From the NCBI GenBank assembly GCA_017626395.1, contig JAGAIU010000028.1, positions 49,930 through 113,929 on the forward strand: a stretch of DNA of 64,000 bases, in the 5' to 3' direction. Under the pieces are notes generated by a model that was given only the letters and a program-made list of their open reading frames with translations, had not been told where the DNA came from and made no database searches. Of the stretch, positions 9,868 through 19,500 are shown in pieces; the first letter of the stretch is position 1; every line of letters starts with the position of its first letter. Source of the DNA: Clostridia bacterium (lineage in GTDB: Bacteria > Bacillota > Clostridia > TANB77 > CAG-465). The position numbers were made by a program, and so were the translations under genes.

Positions 9868-12702
9868 ATGAACGATAAATTAATAATAAAAGGAGCAAAA
9901 GAGAATAACTTAAAAAATGTAAGTATAGAAATACCAAGAGACAAGCTTGTAGTATTTACAGGGCTTTCTGGTTCAGGTAAATCATCACTTGCATTTGATA
10001 CAATATATGCAGAAGGTCAAAGAAGATATGTTGAGTCTTTATCTTCTTATGCAAGACAATTTTTAGGTATTATGGAAAAACCTAATGTTGAATATATAGA
10101 GGGATTATCACCAGCTATATCAATTGATCAAAAAACAACTTCAAAAAATCCTCGTTCAACAGTTGGTACAGTTACAGAAATATATGACTATCTAAGATTA
10201 TTATATGCACGTGTTGGTGTACCTCATTGTCCAAAATGCGGAAAGAGAATAAAAAGACAAACAGTAGATGAGATTGTTGACCAAATTTTAGGATATAAAG
10301 AAGGTACCAAAATTCTAGTTATAACTCCTGTTATTCGTGGTAGAAAAGGTGAACATGTAAAAGTACTTGAAAGAGTATTAAAAGATGGATATATTCGTGT
10401 AAGAATAGATGGACAAATATATGATTTATCTGAAGAAATACCAGAACTAGATAAGCAAAAGAAACATAATATCGATGTTGTTGTAGATAGACTTGTTGTA
10501 CGTGAAGATATAAGAAAAAGACTTGCAGATTCAGTAGAACTTGCATTAAAATATGCTGAAAATTTAGTTACAGTATATAACATGGATACAGATGAAGAGC
10601 AAGTATTCTCACAAAATTATGCTTGTGTAGATTGTGGAATAAGTTTAGAAGAACTTACACCAAGAATGTTTTCTTTTAATAGTCCATTTGGTGCTTGTTC
10701 ATATTGTACAGGACTTGGAGAAATATTAAGAATTGATCCAGATAAAATAATGCCTAAAAAAGAAAAACGTCTTTGTGATTATGGTGCAATACAAGGATGG
10801 ACTGGTGCTGGAAGTATAGTAGATGGTATTAGTAAAATGTATTTAGAAGGACTTTGTGCACATTACAACGTAAGCCCCAAGACTAAACTTCAAGACTTAC
10901 CAGAAAAATTTATGGACGTATTACTTTATGGAAGTAAAGGCGAGCAAATAAAATTTGTACATAATACAAAGATAATGCAAAAAGAATTTGAAGCTGAATT
11001 TGAAGGTGTAGTAAATACATTACAAAGAAGATTTAATGAAACTAAATCTCAAGGAATGAAGACTTTCTACGAAGGATTCATGTCTAGTTCACATTGTAAC
11101 TATTGTGATGGTGCAAGACTTAAACCTGAAACACTAGCAGTTACAGTAGGTAAACTTAACATACATGAACTTTGTTGTAAAAATGTAGTAGATATAAAAG
11201 AATATATAAATAAAGAATATGAAAAAATGGGGCAAAAAGATAAAACTATTGCTGCTCAAATAGTAAAAGAATTAAATGCTAGATTACAATTTTTAATAGA
11301 TGTAGGGCTTAGCTATTTGACACTTTCTAGAAGTTCTGGAACTTTATCTGGTGGTGAGTCTCAAAGAATAAGACTTGCAACTCAAATAGGATCAGGGCTT
11401 ACAGGAGTACTATATATTTTAGATGAACCAAGTATAGGATTACATCAAAAAGATAATGAAAAACTATTAAACTCATTAAAGAAAATGAGAGATTTAGGTA
11501 ATACACTTATCGTTGTTGAACATGATGAAGATACTATGAGACTTGCAGATCATATAGTAGATATAGGACCTGGAGCAGGTGTACATGGTGGAAATGTAGT
11601 GTTCTCAGGGAAACCAGAAGATATAGTAAATTGTGAAGAATCAATAACAGGTAAATATTTAAGTGGTGAATTAAAAATTCCTGTACCTAAAAAGAGAAGA
11701 AAAACAGAAATAGGATATTTAGAAATAAAAGGTGCAAAAGAGCATAACTTAAAGAATATAGATGTTAAATTTCCAGTTGGAGTATTTAACTGTGTTACTG
11801 GTGTATCTGGTTCTGGTAAATCTACACTTGTTAATGAAATATTATATAAAACAATGGCAAGAGATTTAAATAGAGCTTTTGAAAGACCAGGAGAATATGA
11901 CAAAATAAAAGGTCTAAAATATTTCGATAAAGTAATAAATATAGACCAATCACCAATAGGAAGAACTCCTCGTTCAAATCCAGCAACATATACAGGTATG
12001 TTTGATGCAATAAGAGATATATTTGCAACCACAAATGAAGCGAAACTTAGAGGATATGCTAAAGGCAGATTTAGTTTCAATATACCAGGTGGAAGATGTG
12101 AAGCATGTTCTGGTGATGGTATAATTAAAATTGAAATGAACTTCTTACCAGATGTTTACGTACCTTGTGAAGTATGTAAAGGAAAAAGATATTCAAGAGA
12201 AACTTTAGAAGTAAAATATAAAGGAAAAAGTATAAGTGATGTACTAGATATGACAGTTGAAGAAGGATTAGAGTTCTTTAAAAATCATATAACAATAAAA
12301 AACAAATTACAAACACTTATGGATGTTGGACTTGGATATATTAAAATAGGTCAACCTTCAACTACATTATCTGGTGGTGAAGCACAAAGGGTAAAACTTG
12401 CAACAGAACTTTCTAGAAAATCTACAGGTAAAACAATGTATATACTAGATGAACCTACAACAGGGCTTCATATGGCAGATGTACATAAATTAATTAACAT
12501 TCTTCAAAGATTAGTAGATTCTGGAAATACTTTAGTTGTAATAGAACATAATTTAGATGTAATTAAAAGTGCAGATAACATTATAGATTTAGGACCGGAA
12601 GGTGGAGATAAAGGTGGTACACTTGTAGCAACAGGAACACCTGAACAAGTAGCTAAAGTAGAAGAAAGTTATACTGGTGAATTTTTAAGAAAAATATTAT
12701 AA
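9868..12702 (+). CDS. uvrA: Excinuclease ABC subunit A
   Basis: DNA damage sensor of nucleotide excision repair; loads UvrB. The 944-residue product matches the family. Visible features: first Walker [15 protein letters not shown], zinc-finger CPKCG pair, the UvrB-binding region, zinc module CxYC, ABC signature LSGGESQR, Walker [11 protein letters not shown], the second Walker [11 protein letters not shown], a C-terminal zinc finger (CEACSGDG ... CEVCKGKR), second signature LSGGEAQR and [10 protein letters not shown]. Start chosen at the ATG behind GAAGGTGAG. It has its own promoter and terminator, so it is a single-gene unit; uvrB/uvrC are not in the window. Confidence 0.97.
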   Translation: MNDKLIIKGAKENNLKNVSIEIPRDKLVVFTGLSGSGKSSLAFDTIYAEGQRRYVESLSSYARQFLGIMEKPNVEYIEGLSPAISIDQKTTSKNPRSTVGTVTEIYDYLRLLYARVGVPHCPKCGKRIKRQTVDEIVDQILGYKEGTKILVITPVIRGRKGEHVKVLERVLKDGYIRVRIDGQIYDLSEEIPELDKQKKHNIDVVVDRLVVREDIRKRLADSVELALKYAENLVTVYNMDTDEEQVFSQNYACVDCGISLEELTPRMFSFNSPFGACSYCTGLGEILRIDPDKIMPKKEKRLCDYGAIQGWTGAGSIVDGISKMYLEGLCAHYNVSPKTKLQDLPEKFMDVLLYGSKGEQIKFVHNTKIMQKEFEAEFEGVVNTLQRRFNETKSQGMKTFYEGFMSSSHCNYCDGARLKPETLAVTVGKLNIHELCCKNVVDIKEYINKEYEKMGQKDKTIAAQIVKELNARLQFLIDVGLSYLTLSRSSGTLSGGESQRIRLATQIGSGLTGVLYILDEPSIGLHQKDNEKLLNSLKKMRDLGNTLIVVEHDEDTMRLADHIVDIGPGAGVHGGNVVFSGKPEDIVNCEESITGKYLSGELKIPVPKKRRKTEIGYLEIKGAKEHNLKNIDVKFPVGVFNCVTGVSGSGKSTLVNEILYKTMARDLNRAFERPGEYDKIKGLKYFDKVINIDQSPIGRTPRSNPATYTGMFDAIRDIFATTNEAKLRGYAKGRFSFNIPGGRCEACSGDGIIKIEMNFLPDVYVPCEVCKGKRYSRETLEVKYKGKSISDVLDMTVEEGLEFFKNHITIKNKLQTLMDVGLGYIKIGQPSTTLSGGEAQRVKLATELSRKSTGKTMYILDEPTTGLHMADVHKLINILQRLVDSGNTLVVIEHNLDVIKSADNIIDLGPEGGDKGGTLVATGTPEQVAKVEESYTGEFLRKIL

Positions 12703-12707
12703 AAAAA

Positions 12708-12742
12708 TAAAGTGGAAGAAATATAAATCTTCCACTTTTTTA
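12708..12742 (+). terminator. Terminator of uvrA
   Basis: Stem 12711-12719 with 12728-12736 (AGTGGAAGA type) followed by a T tract; A tract on the other side allows use from the minus strand too. Confidence 0.85.
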
Positions 12743-12757
12743 TGTATTTATGTGCAA

Positions 12758-12913
12758 TTAGTTACAACAGCAGCAAAGAACTATGATTATTAAGATTATC
12801 CAGATACAACAGCAGTTTCCACCACCGAAGAATCCATTTCCTCCACCGAATCCGCCGCATCCGCAGTTTCCACATCCACCGCAGTTGCCACATCCGCATC
12901 TTTCATCCATCAT
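12758..12913 (-). CDS. 51-residue Cys/Gly-rich small protein with hydrophobic tail
   Basis: A short gene read on the minus strand: MMDERCGCGN then repeated CG, GG and NC units, a Gly/Phe stretch, CCC, one hydrophobic helix (IWIILIIIVL) and a final CCCCN. It holds 13 cysteines in 51 residues. A GAGGTG site lies six bases before the ATG at 12913. Composition recalls the small high-cysteine or YjcZ-like proteins linked with spores in Firmicutes, but homology is only by pattern. It shares the terminator of uvrA and follows another tiny minus-strand gene by 29 bases, so the two form a probable pair. A metal-binding or coat-like role is inference. Confidence 0.75.
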   Translation of the reverse strand: MMDERCGCGNCGGCGNCGCGGFGGGNGFFGGGNCCCIWIILIIIVLCCCCN

Positions 12914-12942
12914 TGTATTCACCTCGCTTTATATATAAACTT

Positions 12943-13074
12943 CTAAACACCTTCAAAGAAAGTGTTGAAGTTTAATGGTCTAGATGAATTCCTGTCGTTA
13001 CATATAAAGAATAGGATGATAAGTATAAGAACTAATATTATTAGCCATAATAGGTTATCACAATCCCTGCACAT
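12943..13074 (-). CDS. 43-residue Cys-containing single-helix membrane protein
   Basis: MCRDCDNLLW, then a long Leu/Ile/Val/Phe helix ending in FFIC, then a polar tail. Three cysteines; the CxxC at the N-terminus could bind metal. AAGGAG precedes the ATG at 13074 by ten bases; an out-of-frame ATG at 13078 would give only six codons. It lies upstream of the Cys/Gly-rich gene on the same strand and is probably its partner. No family recognised. Confidence 0.55.
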   Translation of the reverse strand: MCRDCDNLLWLIILVLILIILFFICNDRNSSRPLNFNTFFEGV

Positions 13075-13095
13075 ACATTTTCAACTCCTTTGTTT

Positions 13096-13114
13096 AAGTT
13101 GAACTAATCAACTT
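13096..13114 (-). promoter_or_regulatory. Inverted repeat upstream of the Cys-rich gene pair
   Basis: AAGTTGA / TCAACTT separated by five bases, placed between the two divergent units (minus-strand Cys-rich genes and plus-strand rlmD). Candidate operator or 5'-leader hairpin. Confidence 0.4.
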
Positions 13115-13158
13115 AATATACTATATTCAAAAAAAATAAATTGGTTACAAATAATCAG

Positions 13159-13188
13159 TTGAATTATTTAATTATGTTATGATATAAT
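13159..13188 (+). promoter_or_regulatory. Promoter of the rlmD-like gene
   Basis: TTGAAT (13159-13164), 18-base spacer, TATAAT (13183-13188) preceded by TGA (extended -10). Confidence 0.8.
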
Positions 13189-13219
13189 AAAAAATAGTTT
13201 AGAGAATAGGGTGAAAAAT

Positions 13220-14581
13220 TTGAAAAAAAACGATATTGTAGAATTAGAAATTCTAGATAATGGTATGAACTTTGAAGGAATCGCTAGAGTAGATAACAAA
13301 GTGGTTTTTGTTCCAGAAGCTATAAAAGGTGAAAAAATTTTAGCCAAAATTATTAAAGTTAATAATTCATTTTGCATAGGTAAAATTCAAGAAATAAAAG
13401 AAAAAAGTAAAAAAAGATCAGAACCTTTTTGTAGTGTATATAAGAGATGTGGTGGATGTTCAGGACAACATATCTCATACGAAAAACAATTAGACATTAA
13501 ATATGATTTAGTGAAAGCTACACTTGCAAAACAGAAAGTAGAATATAAGGAATTAACAAAAGTTGTTGGAATGGGAATACCATTTAATTATAGGAATAAA
13601 GCACAATATCCTGTTAGAAAAAATATGGACGGAGAAAACAAAATAGGATTTTATGCTAAAAGAAGTCATGAGATAATTGAGAATGAAGAATGTTTAATAC
13701 AAAATGAAGATATAGATAGATTATCTAAAGAAGTGTTTAAACTACTACTTTTAAAAGGTTTTTCTGGATATAATGAGCAAGATAATTCAGGAGATATAAG
13801 ACATATATTAATAAGACGTGGATATCATACATCTGAAACAATGATAGTAATTATTGTAAATAAAAAAGAAGTCTTTGATGATGTAAGAATGGAAGAAGTG
13901 GTAGAAATATTAAAAAATAATAATGAAGATATTAAGAGCATAGTATTAAATTTAAACACATCAAAAACTAATGAAATACTAGGAAAAGAAGAAAAAATAG
14001 TATATGGTTCTGGATATATAACAGACTATATAGGAAAATATAAATATTATATAAGTTCAAAATCATTTTTCCAAGTAAATACTGTTCAAGCAGAAGTTTT
14101 ATACAATACATTAAAAGAATTACTAGAACTAAAAGGTAATGAAATACTTTTTGATTTATACAGTGGAGTAGGCTCAATAGGTATATTCTTAAGTGATTGT
14201 GTAAAACAAGTTTATGGAATAGAGATAGAAGAGCAAGCTGTTAAAATGGCTAATATGAATATGAAAGAAAATTGTGTTCAAAATGCTGAATATATAGCTG
14301 GAAGTGTTGAATCTAAAATAGTTGAATATGAGAAAAGAGAAATAAAGCCAGATGTTATTGTAGTAGATCCTCCTAGAAAAGGGTTAGATTTGGATAGTAT
14401 AGAATATATACTAAAGTTTAGACCTGAAAAAATAGGGTATGTAAGTTGTTCACCAGCCACATTTGCAAGAGATTTAAAATTATTAAGTCAGTATTATGAA
14501 ATAGGAACAGTAATACCGGTAGATATGTTTCCAAATAGCGAACATATAGAAAACGTTACAGTTTTAACATTGAAAAAATAA
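13220..14581 (+). CDS. rlmD: RlmD/RumA-type 23S rRNA (uracil-C5)-methyltransferase
   Basis: Methylates a uracil C5 of 23S rRNA using SAM; the family is typically U1939 (and U747 in enzymes of the RlmCD type). An N-terminal TRAM RNA-binding domain (VELEILDNGMNFEGIAR) is followed by the iron-sulfur ligands CSVYKRCGGC plus a later cysteine in NEECLIQ, the SAM motif LFDLYSGVGSIG, the DPPRKG motif and the catalytic Cys in YVSCSP. Length about 453 residues is normal. TTG at 13220 is chosen because AGGGTG ends six bases upstream; the GTG at 13211 lies inside that ribosome site. Confidence 0.93.
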   Translation: MKKNDIVELEILDNGMNFEGIARVDNKVVFVPEAIKGEKILAKIIKVNNSFCIGKIQEIKEKSKKRSEPFCSVYKRCGGCSGQHISYEKQLDIKYDLVKATLAKQKVEYKELTKVVGMGIPFNYRNKAQYPVRKNMDGENKIGFYAKRSHEIIENEECLIQNEDIDRLSKEVFKLLLLKGFSGYNEQDNSGDIRHILIRRGYHTSETMIVIIVNKKEVFDDVRMEEVVEILKNNNEDIKSIVLNLNTSKTNEILGKEEKIVYGSGYITDYIGKYKYYISSKSFFQVNTVQAEVLYNTLKELLELKGNEILFDLYSGVGSIGIFLSDCVKQVYGIEIEEQAVKMANMNMKENCVQNAEYIAGSVESKIVEYEKREIKPDVIVVDPPRKGLDLDSIEYILKFRPEKIGYVSCSPATFARDLKLLSQYYEIGTVIPVDMFPNSEHIENVTVLTLKK

Positions 14582-14587
14582 AATTTT

Positions 14588-14624
14588 AAATAGAAGTTAT
14601 GATAAAATAGCTTCTATTTTTTTG
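14588..14624 (+). terminator. Terminator of the rlmD-like gene
   Basis: Imperfect stem AAATAGAAG...CTTCTATTT (14588-14600 with 14608-14620) and T tract. Confidence 0.8.
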
Positions 14625-14632
14625 TTAAATAA

Positions 14633-14661
14633 TTGAGAAATTAAATAGAATATGCTAATAT
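14633..14661 (+). promoter_or_regulatory. Promoter with extended -10
   Basis: TTGAGA (14633-14638), 17-base spacer, TAATAT (14656-14661) preceded by TGC. Confidence 0.7.
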
Positions 14662-14692
14662 ATAAATACATTAAGAAAGTGAGGGATATTGT

Positions 14693-15325
14693 ATGAACAA
14701 AAATTACTGGGATGAAAAATACTGGGAAAAACATTTAAGAGAAGATGATTTGGGAAATGTAGAAGAACTTTGGATAAGAAAATATGAGCATTTAATAAAT
14801 GTTAATGAACATCGAAATGTTCTAGATTTAGGGTGTGGAATAGGGCAATATACTAGATATTTTCTAAACAAAGGACATCATGTAACATCAAGTGATATAT
14901 CTAAAAAAGCATTAAAATATTTAAAAGACAATATACCTACTGTAAGAATAGTACAACAAGATATGAGCGAGTCACTCAAATTCGAAGATAATGAATTTGA
15001 TATAGTTTTTGCTAATCTATCTATACATTTTTTCTCAAAAGAAGAAACAGAGAAGCTATTGAAAGAAATAAAAAGAATATTAAGGCCTGGTGGATTTTTT
15101 ATTGGAAGTGTAAATTCTACTAGTGCATATGAGTATATAAAAGATCATATAATACAAATAGAAGAAAATTTTTATGATAGCAATGGAAGAAGTGTTAGAT
15201 TATGGGACGAAAAACAATTTGAATATTTCTTTAAAGATTTTGAAAAAATTCTTTTAAATGAAGTTATAGAAAAACGATGGGATAAGCAAAAAAATATGTG
15301 GGAATTTATATATATAAATAAATAA
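14693..15325 (+). CDS. Class I SAM-dependent methyltransferase
   Basis: A 210-residue enzyme of the methyltransferase-11/25 type. Motif I VLDLGCGIGQYTRYF (about residues 43-57), acidic end of strand 2 in SSDIS, motif IV DIVFANLSIHFFS and the RILRPGGFF post-motif are all visible. Substrate unknown; small-molecule methylation is usual in this clade. GTGAGGG lies before the ATG. It is a single-gene unit between its own promoter and terminator. Confidence 0.86.
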   Translation: MNKNYWDEKYWEKHLREDDLGNVEELWIRKYEHLINVNEHRNVLDLGCGIGQYTRYFLNKGHHVTSSDISKKALKYLKDNIPTVRIVQQDMSESLKFEDNEFDIVFANLSIHFFSKEETEKLLKEIKRILRPGGFFIGSVNSTSAYEYIKDHIIQIEENFYDSNGRSVRLWDEKQFEYFFKDFEKILLNEVIEKRWDKQKNMWEFIYINK

Positions 15326-15347
15326 TTATTTTAAAATATTTGTTTAT

Positions 15348-15381
15348 AAAGTAGGGTATAGCAATATATCCTACTTTTTTT
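15348..15381 (+). terminator. Terminator of the methyltransferase
   Basis: AAAGTAGG...CCTACTTT stem (15348-15360 with 15365-15377, one wobble) and T7 tail. Confidence 0.83.
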
Positions 15382-15399
15382 ATTAAAGGAGAGATTATT

Positions 15400-16431
15400 A
15401 TGAACGAAATAAAAATATTAAAAGATTTAGTTAAATTTAATACTATTGAAGACAAAGAAAACAAAGAAATTTTAGATTATATTCAAAGATATTTAGAAAA
15501 TTTAGGATTTAAATTAGAAAAACGTGAAAAATATTTAATAATGAGTTATGGGCAAAATTGTAATATTGGATTTATAGGACACAGTGATACTGTTGAATTT
15601 ATAGATGGTTGGAATACAAATCCACATGAACTAACACAAATTGGAGATATGTTATATGGGCTTGGTAGCTGTGATATGAAAGGTGGGATTGCAGCTTTTC
15701 TTCAAGCACTTGCAGAGCTTGATTTTAAAAAAATAAAACAAGGAATTAAAGTATATATAACATATGATGAAGAAATTGGATTTACAGGAATTAAGGATAT
15801 AGTATATCTTAATGAAAAAATGCCAAAATATTTAATAATAGGAGAACCAACAGATAATAAAATAATGACAGGATGTAAAGGTCTTTTTGCAGTAAAAATA
15901 TTTACCAGTGGAATAAAAGTGCACTCAAGTACTCCACATAAAGGTAAAAGTGCCAATACAAGTATGATTAAATTATTAACAGAGTTAGAAGAATTTTATA
16001 ATAGTAATATAAAGAATAAATTAAATGAAAAATACCAAGTTCCATACACTACAATGAATATAGGACTGCTTAATGGTGGAAGTGCTATTAATTCTGTAGC
16101 TGCTGAATGTATGAGTTATGTAGATTTTCGAATTATAGATAATGAACATATAGAAATTTTAAAAGAAAAATTACAAGAATTATGTGAAAAATATGATGCA
16201 AAATTTGTAGTGGATATTGAAGTAAAATCTTTCTATAATGATATAGAGTTTTTAGATAAAACTTATACAGCGGGCTTTATGACAGAAGCGAGTTTTATTG
16301 AAGGAAAAAGAATGATTTTAGGACCTGGTCCAATGACTGCTCATGAGGTAAATGAACACGTTTCAATTGCTAGTTTAAGAGAGTCTGTAAATCTCTATAA
16401 ATCCTTAATAAATAAGGCTTGTAATGAATAA
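15400..16431 (+). CDS. M20-family zinc peptidase / deacylase
   Basis: Amidohydrolase of the ArgE/DapE/CPG2 family, 343 residues. Zinc ligands are visible in GFIGHSDTVEF (His/Asp), GLGSCDMKGG (bridging Asp), YDEEIGFTG (catalytic and metal Glu) and IIGEPTD; the late His ligand is in GPGPMTAHEVNEH. A dimerisation lid lies between. The family hydrolyses acyl-amino acids or dipeptides, and the substrate here cannot be fixed. GGAGAG precedes the ATG. The following 143 bases contain no gene and lead into the pilus locus promoter. Confidence 0.88.
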   Translation: MNEIKILKDLVKFNTIEDKENKEILDYIQRYLENLGFKLEKREKYLIMSYGQNCNIGFIGHSDTVEFIDGWNTNPHELTQIGDMLYGLGSCDMKGGIAAFLQALAELDFKKIKQGIKVYITYDEEIGFTGIKDIVYLNEKMPKYLIIGEPTDNKIMTGCKGLFAVKIFTSGIKVHSSTPHKGKSANTSMIKLLTELEEFYNSNIKNKLNEKYQVPYTTMNIGLLNGGSAINSVAAECMSYVDFRIIDNEHIEILKEKLQELCEKYDAKFVVDIEVKSFYNDIEFLDKTYTAGFMTEASFIEGKRMILGPGPMTAHEVNEHVSIASLRESVNLYKSLINKACNE

Positions 16432-16507
16432 AATTACATTAAAATTACAACATTATTAAATAAATATTATATTTACTAAAAATACTTTCAATAACCGGCA
16501 AAAAAAT

Positions 16508-16535
16508 AGTATATTTATACTTTTTTTGATATAAT
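16508..16535 (+). promoter_or_regulatory. Promoter region and palindrome of the pilus locus
   Basis: TATAAT at 16530-16535 preceded by TGA (extended -10). A perfect palindrome AGTATA-TT-TATACT (16508-16521) covers the -35 position, flanked by A and T runs. It could be an operator, or a weak terminator for the upstream peptidase gene. Confidence 0.55.
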
Positions 16536-16574
16536 TTTTTTAGATATATTGGCGAAAAAATAAGAGGAAGATAT

Positions 16575-19500
16575 ATGGATAGAAATAGGATAAAAAAGAT
16601 AGGCTTTATATCCATTTTTATGATTGCAATAATGTACGTTATTGTGTTTAGAAAGAGTATTTTTGAAAACTTCCAAAGAGCTCCAGAACAAACAGGTACG
16701 TCTACATTATATGATGAAAATCAAACTATGTACGTTATAACTCTAAAATATATGTATCAAAATGGTACACTTGCGGATAGTAAGGATGTTTACGCATATG
16801 CACCAGGAGAAAGCATAGATATACCAGTTCAGCAAATAGATGGTTATACATCAAGTATAGATTCTATTACTGAAACTATAGATGATGGATTCATATCTAG
16901 AATTGAAAATCTAGACTATGTAGATATTGCAAAGCAAGAAGGATATAATATATATAGAATTTATTATACAATTACGTATATTCCAGCACCATCAGAATAT
17001 AGAGTAGTGCATTACTTACAAAATGAAGATGGTACTTATACGAAACATTATGAGGAACTTTTTAGTGAAAATGTATATATTGGTGATGAAGTTTCAACCA
17101 ACATAATAGATTATGAGGGATATACATTTAACTGGGATAAATCTACTTATGTAACTACTGTGCAAAAGGACGGAAACACAGAGTTAGGGTTATATTACGA
17201 TAGAAATAAAAGATATATTTATCTAGACTCAAATGGTGGTACATATTATGAACCAGTTGCCTCAACATATGGAACAGAAATAGATTTATCTAGTTATACA
17301 CCTACAAGGGACGGATATATTTTTGATGGGTGGTCATGTATAGATAAAGCTACAGGAAATGTTATTGAGTCTCCTGATGTTATGCCAGATGCAGATGTAT
17401 ATTATAAAGCAAACTGGACAAAAATAAATACGACATTTACAATAACATATTTCGTTGAAAATCCTGATGACGAAAACTATACAAATACTGGTACTTACAC
17501 AGTTTCAAATATTCAAACTGAAACAAAGGTATCAGAAATATCAAATTTAGAAACTTTAATAAGCGATGGTTTTGAAAATTTAAAAGGTGATGAAGCACCA
17601 TATTTCTCATATAACAGTACTCTTAGTTCGCCAAGTTATGAAGTAACTGTAAATGGGGATGGAAGCACGAATATTAACGTATATTACGATAGAAATGAAT
17701 ATACAATAAACTTTATTTTAGGTCAAGAAAACGGAAGTAATTATAGAATTTATACTGGAAATTCACCAAGCTCGTATTCTAGTGTAAGCACAGATGTTAC
17801 ATTAAATGCAGCTGATGGAAACTCATATACAATATCTGATGGAACGACATATAGTATTACAGCTAAATACGGAGCCAATATAGCAGAACAATGGCCATAT
17901 CCTACTACGGACATTTCGCCAGAAAGTATAAGTGTTAGAAACTGGTTCTGGAATACAACTTACTATCCTTACGGTTGGTTGTATCAAAAACAAGGTTCCT
18001 CAAGTTACGTAACACAAGTATCTGGTGTTTATACAATGAACAAAGACATGATTGAATCTACAACTAGTGGAGGTGTGACTACATATCAAGGAACAGATTT
18101 TTATCTTGCATGGACTAGTTCGTCATCAAATTATACTGTTCATTATATGTTTGAAACGATAGACGGATCAGACTTTGTAGAAAATGAGGCTTATCAAACA
18201 AAAATAACTAGTAATTCGATGAACTATAAAACAATAGACCACTTCTATTATGAAGGTGAAAGTGAATCGGCATCATCTGGTAATAATATATACATGTATT
18301 ATTACAGAAACACATACAAATTAACATTCTATAATGTAACAGATACAGTTATTCCAAACACAAGTGGAGTAACATTTGGAGAAGGAATAAGTCAAGGAAC
18401 AGACGGATTAGATGTAAAATATGGAGCTAGCCTATCTAGCTTAGAAGGTATTACATTAGATTCAGACCAATATCCTATACAAACTCTTGGATATAAGGAT
18501 TGGATATTTGAAGGATGGTATTTAGATGAAAACTGTACAATTCCAGTAAATTGGAATGTTACAATGGAAGACGATATGGTTGTATATGCTAAATGGATTC
18601 CACCAGAATATGATGTTACATTTGATGTAAAGGGTGGAGATTGGAATGATACTGATACTAAATATACAGAAAATTCTTTAGGTGAATATGAATTGGTTGC
18701 AAGTGAAGGTGAAACATTAACTGCTCCTGTACCACCTACAAGAGAAGGATATGAATTTAAAGGCTGGTATTATACAAATGAAGATGGAATAGAACTAGAA
18801 TACTTATTTAGTGAGTCACAACAAGTGTACAAAGACCTAGAACTTGAAGCTAAATGGGAAGCTAAGAGTGAAGGAACATATACAGTTAAATATGTACTTG
18901 CTCAATATGATAGCAATGGAAATTTAATAACAGATTTAGATCAATATACAGATCCACAATATTTATTACCAGATAAAGTAATTAAGAATGTACAATATGG
19001 TACAACAATTACTGAAAGTGCACAATATGTACAAATAGATGGTATAGATATAATAGTTGTAGATCAATTTACAAAACAAATAGAAATTTCTACAAATGAT
19101 GAAGAAAATGAAATAGTATTCTTCTATACTACACAACAGCAAATGGAATATGAAGTATACTATGTTGAAGATACAGGAGTTAGATATGAAAATGGTGAAG
19201 TACCACCAGAAGATGTACAACTTGCACCTGTTAAGACAACAACAGTTACAGATTTAGATACATTATTTGTAACTGAACCAAGTATTGAGATAGACGGTTA
19301 TGAAGTTGATGCATATAAAAAATCTATGGTTCTAGTATCAGACGGTGAAAAAAATAAAATATATTTCTATTATTCACCAGTTGAAAGAAAAGGCGAATAT
19401 GAAATAAATTATTTCTTTATGAAAGATGATTTAACATATCCAGATACACCAGATTATGTTGCAAGTGGTGAAGATTCAGTTGGTAAATATATAAAAGCAG

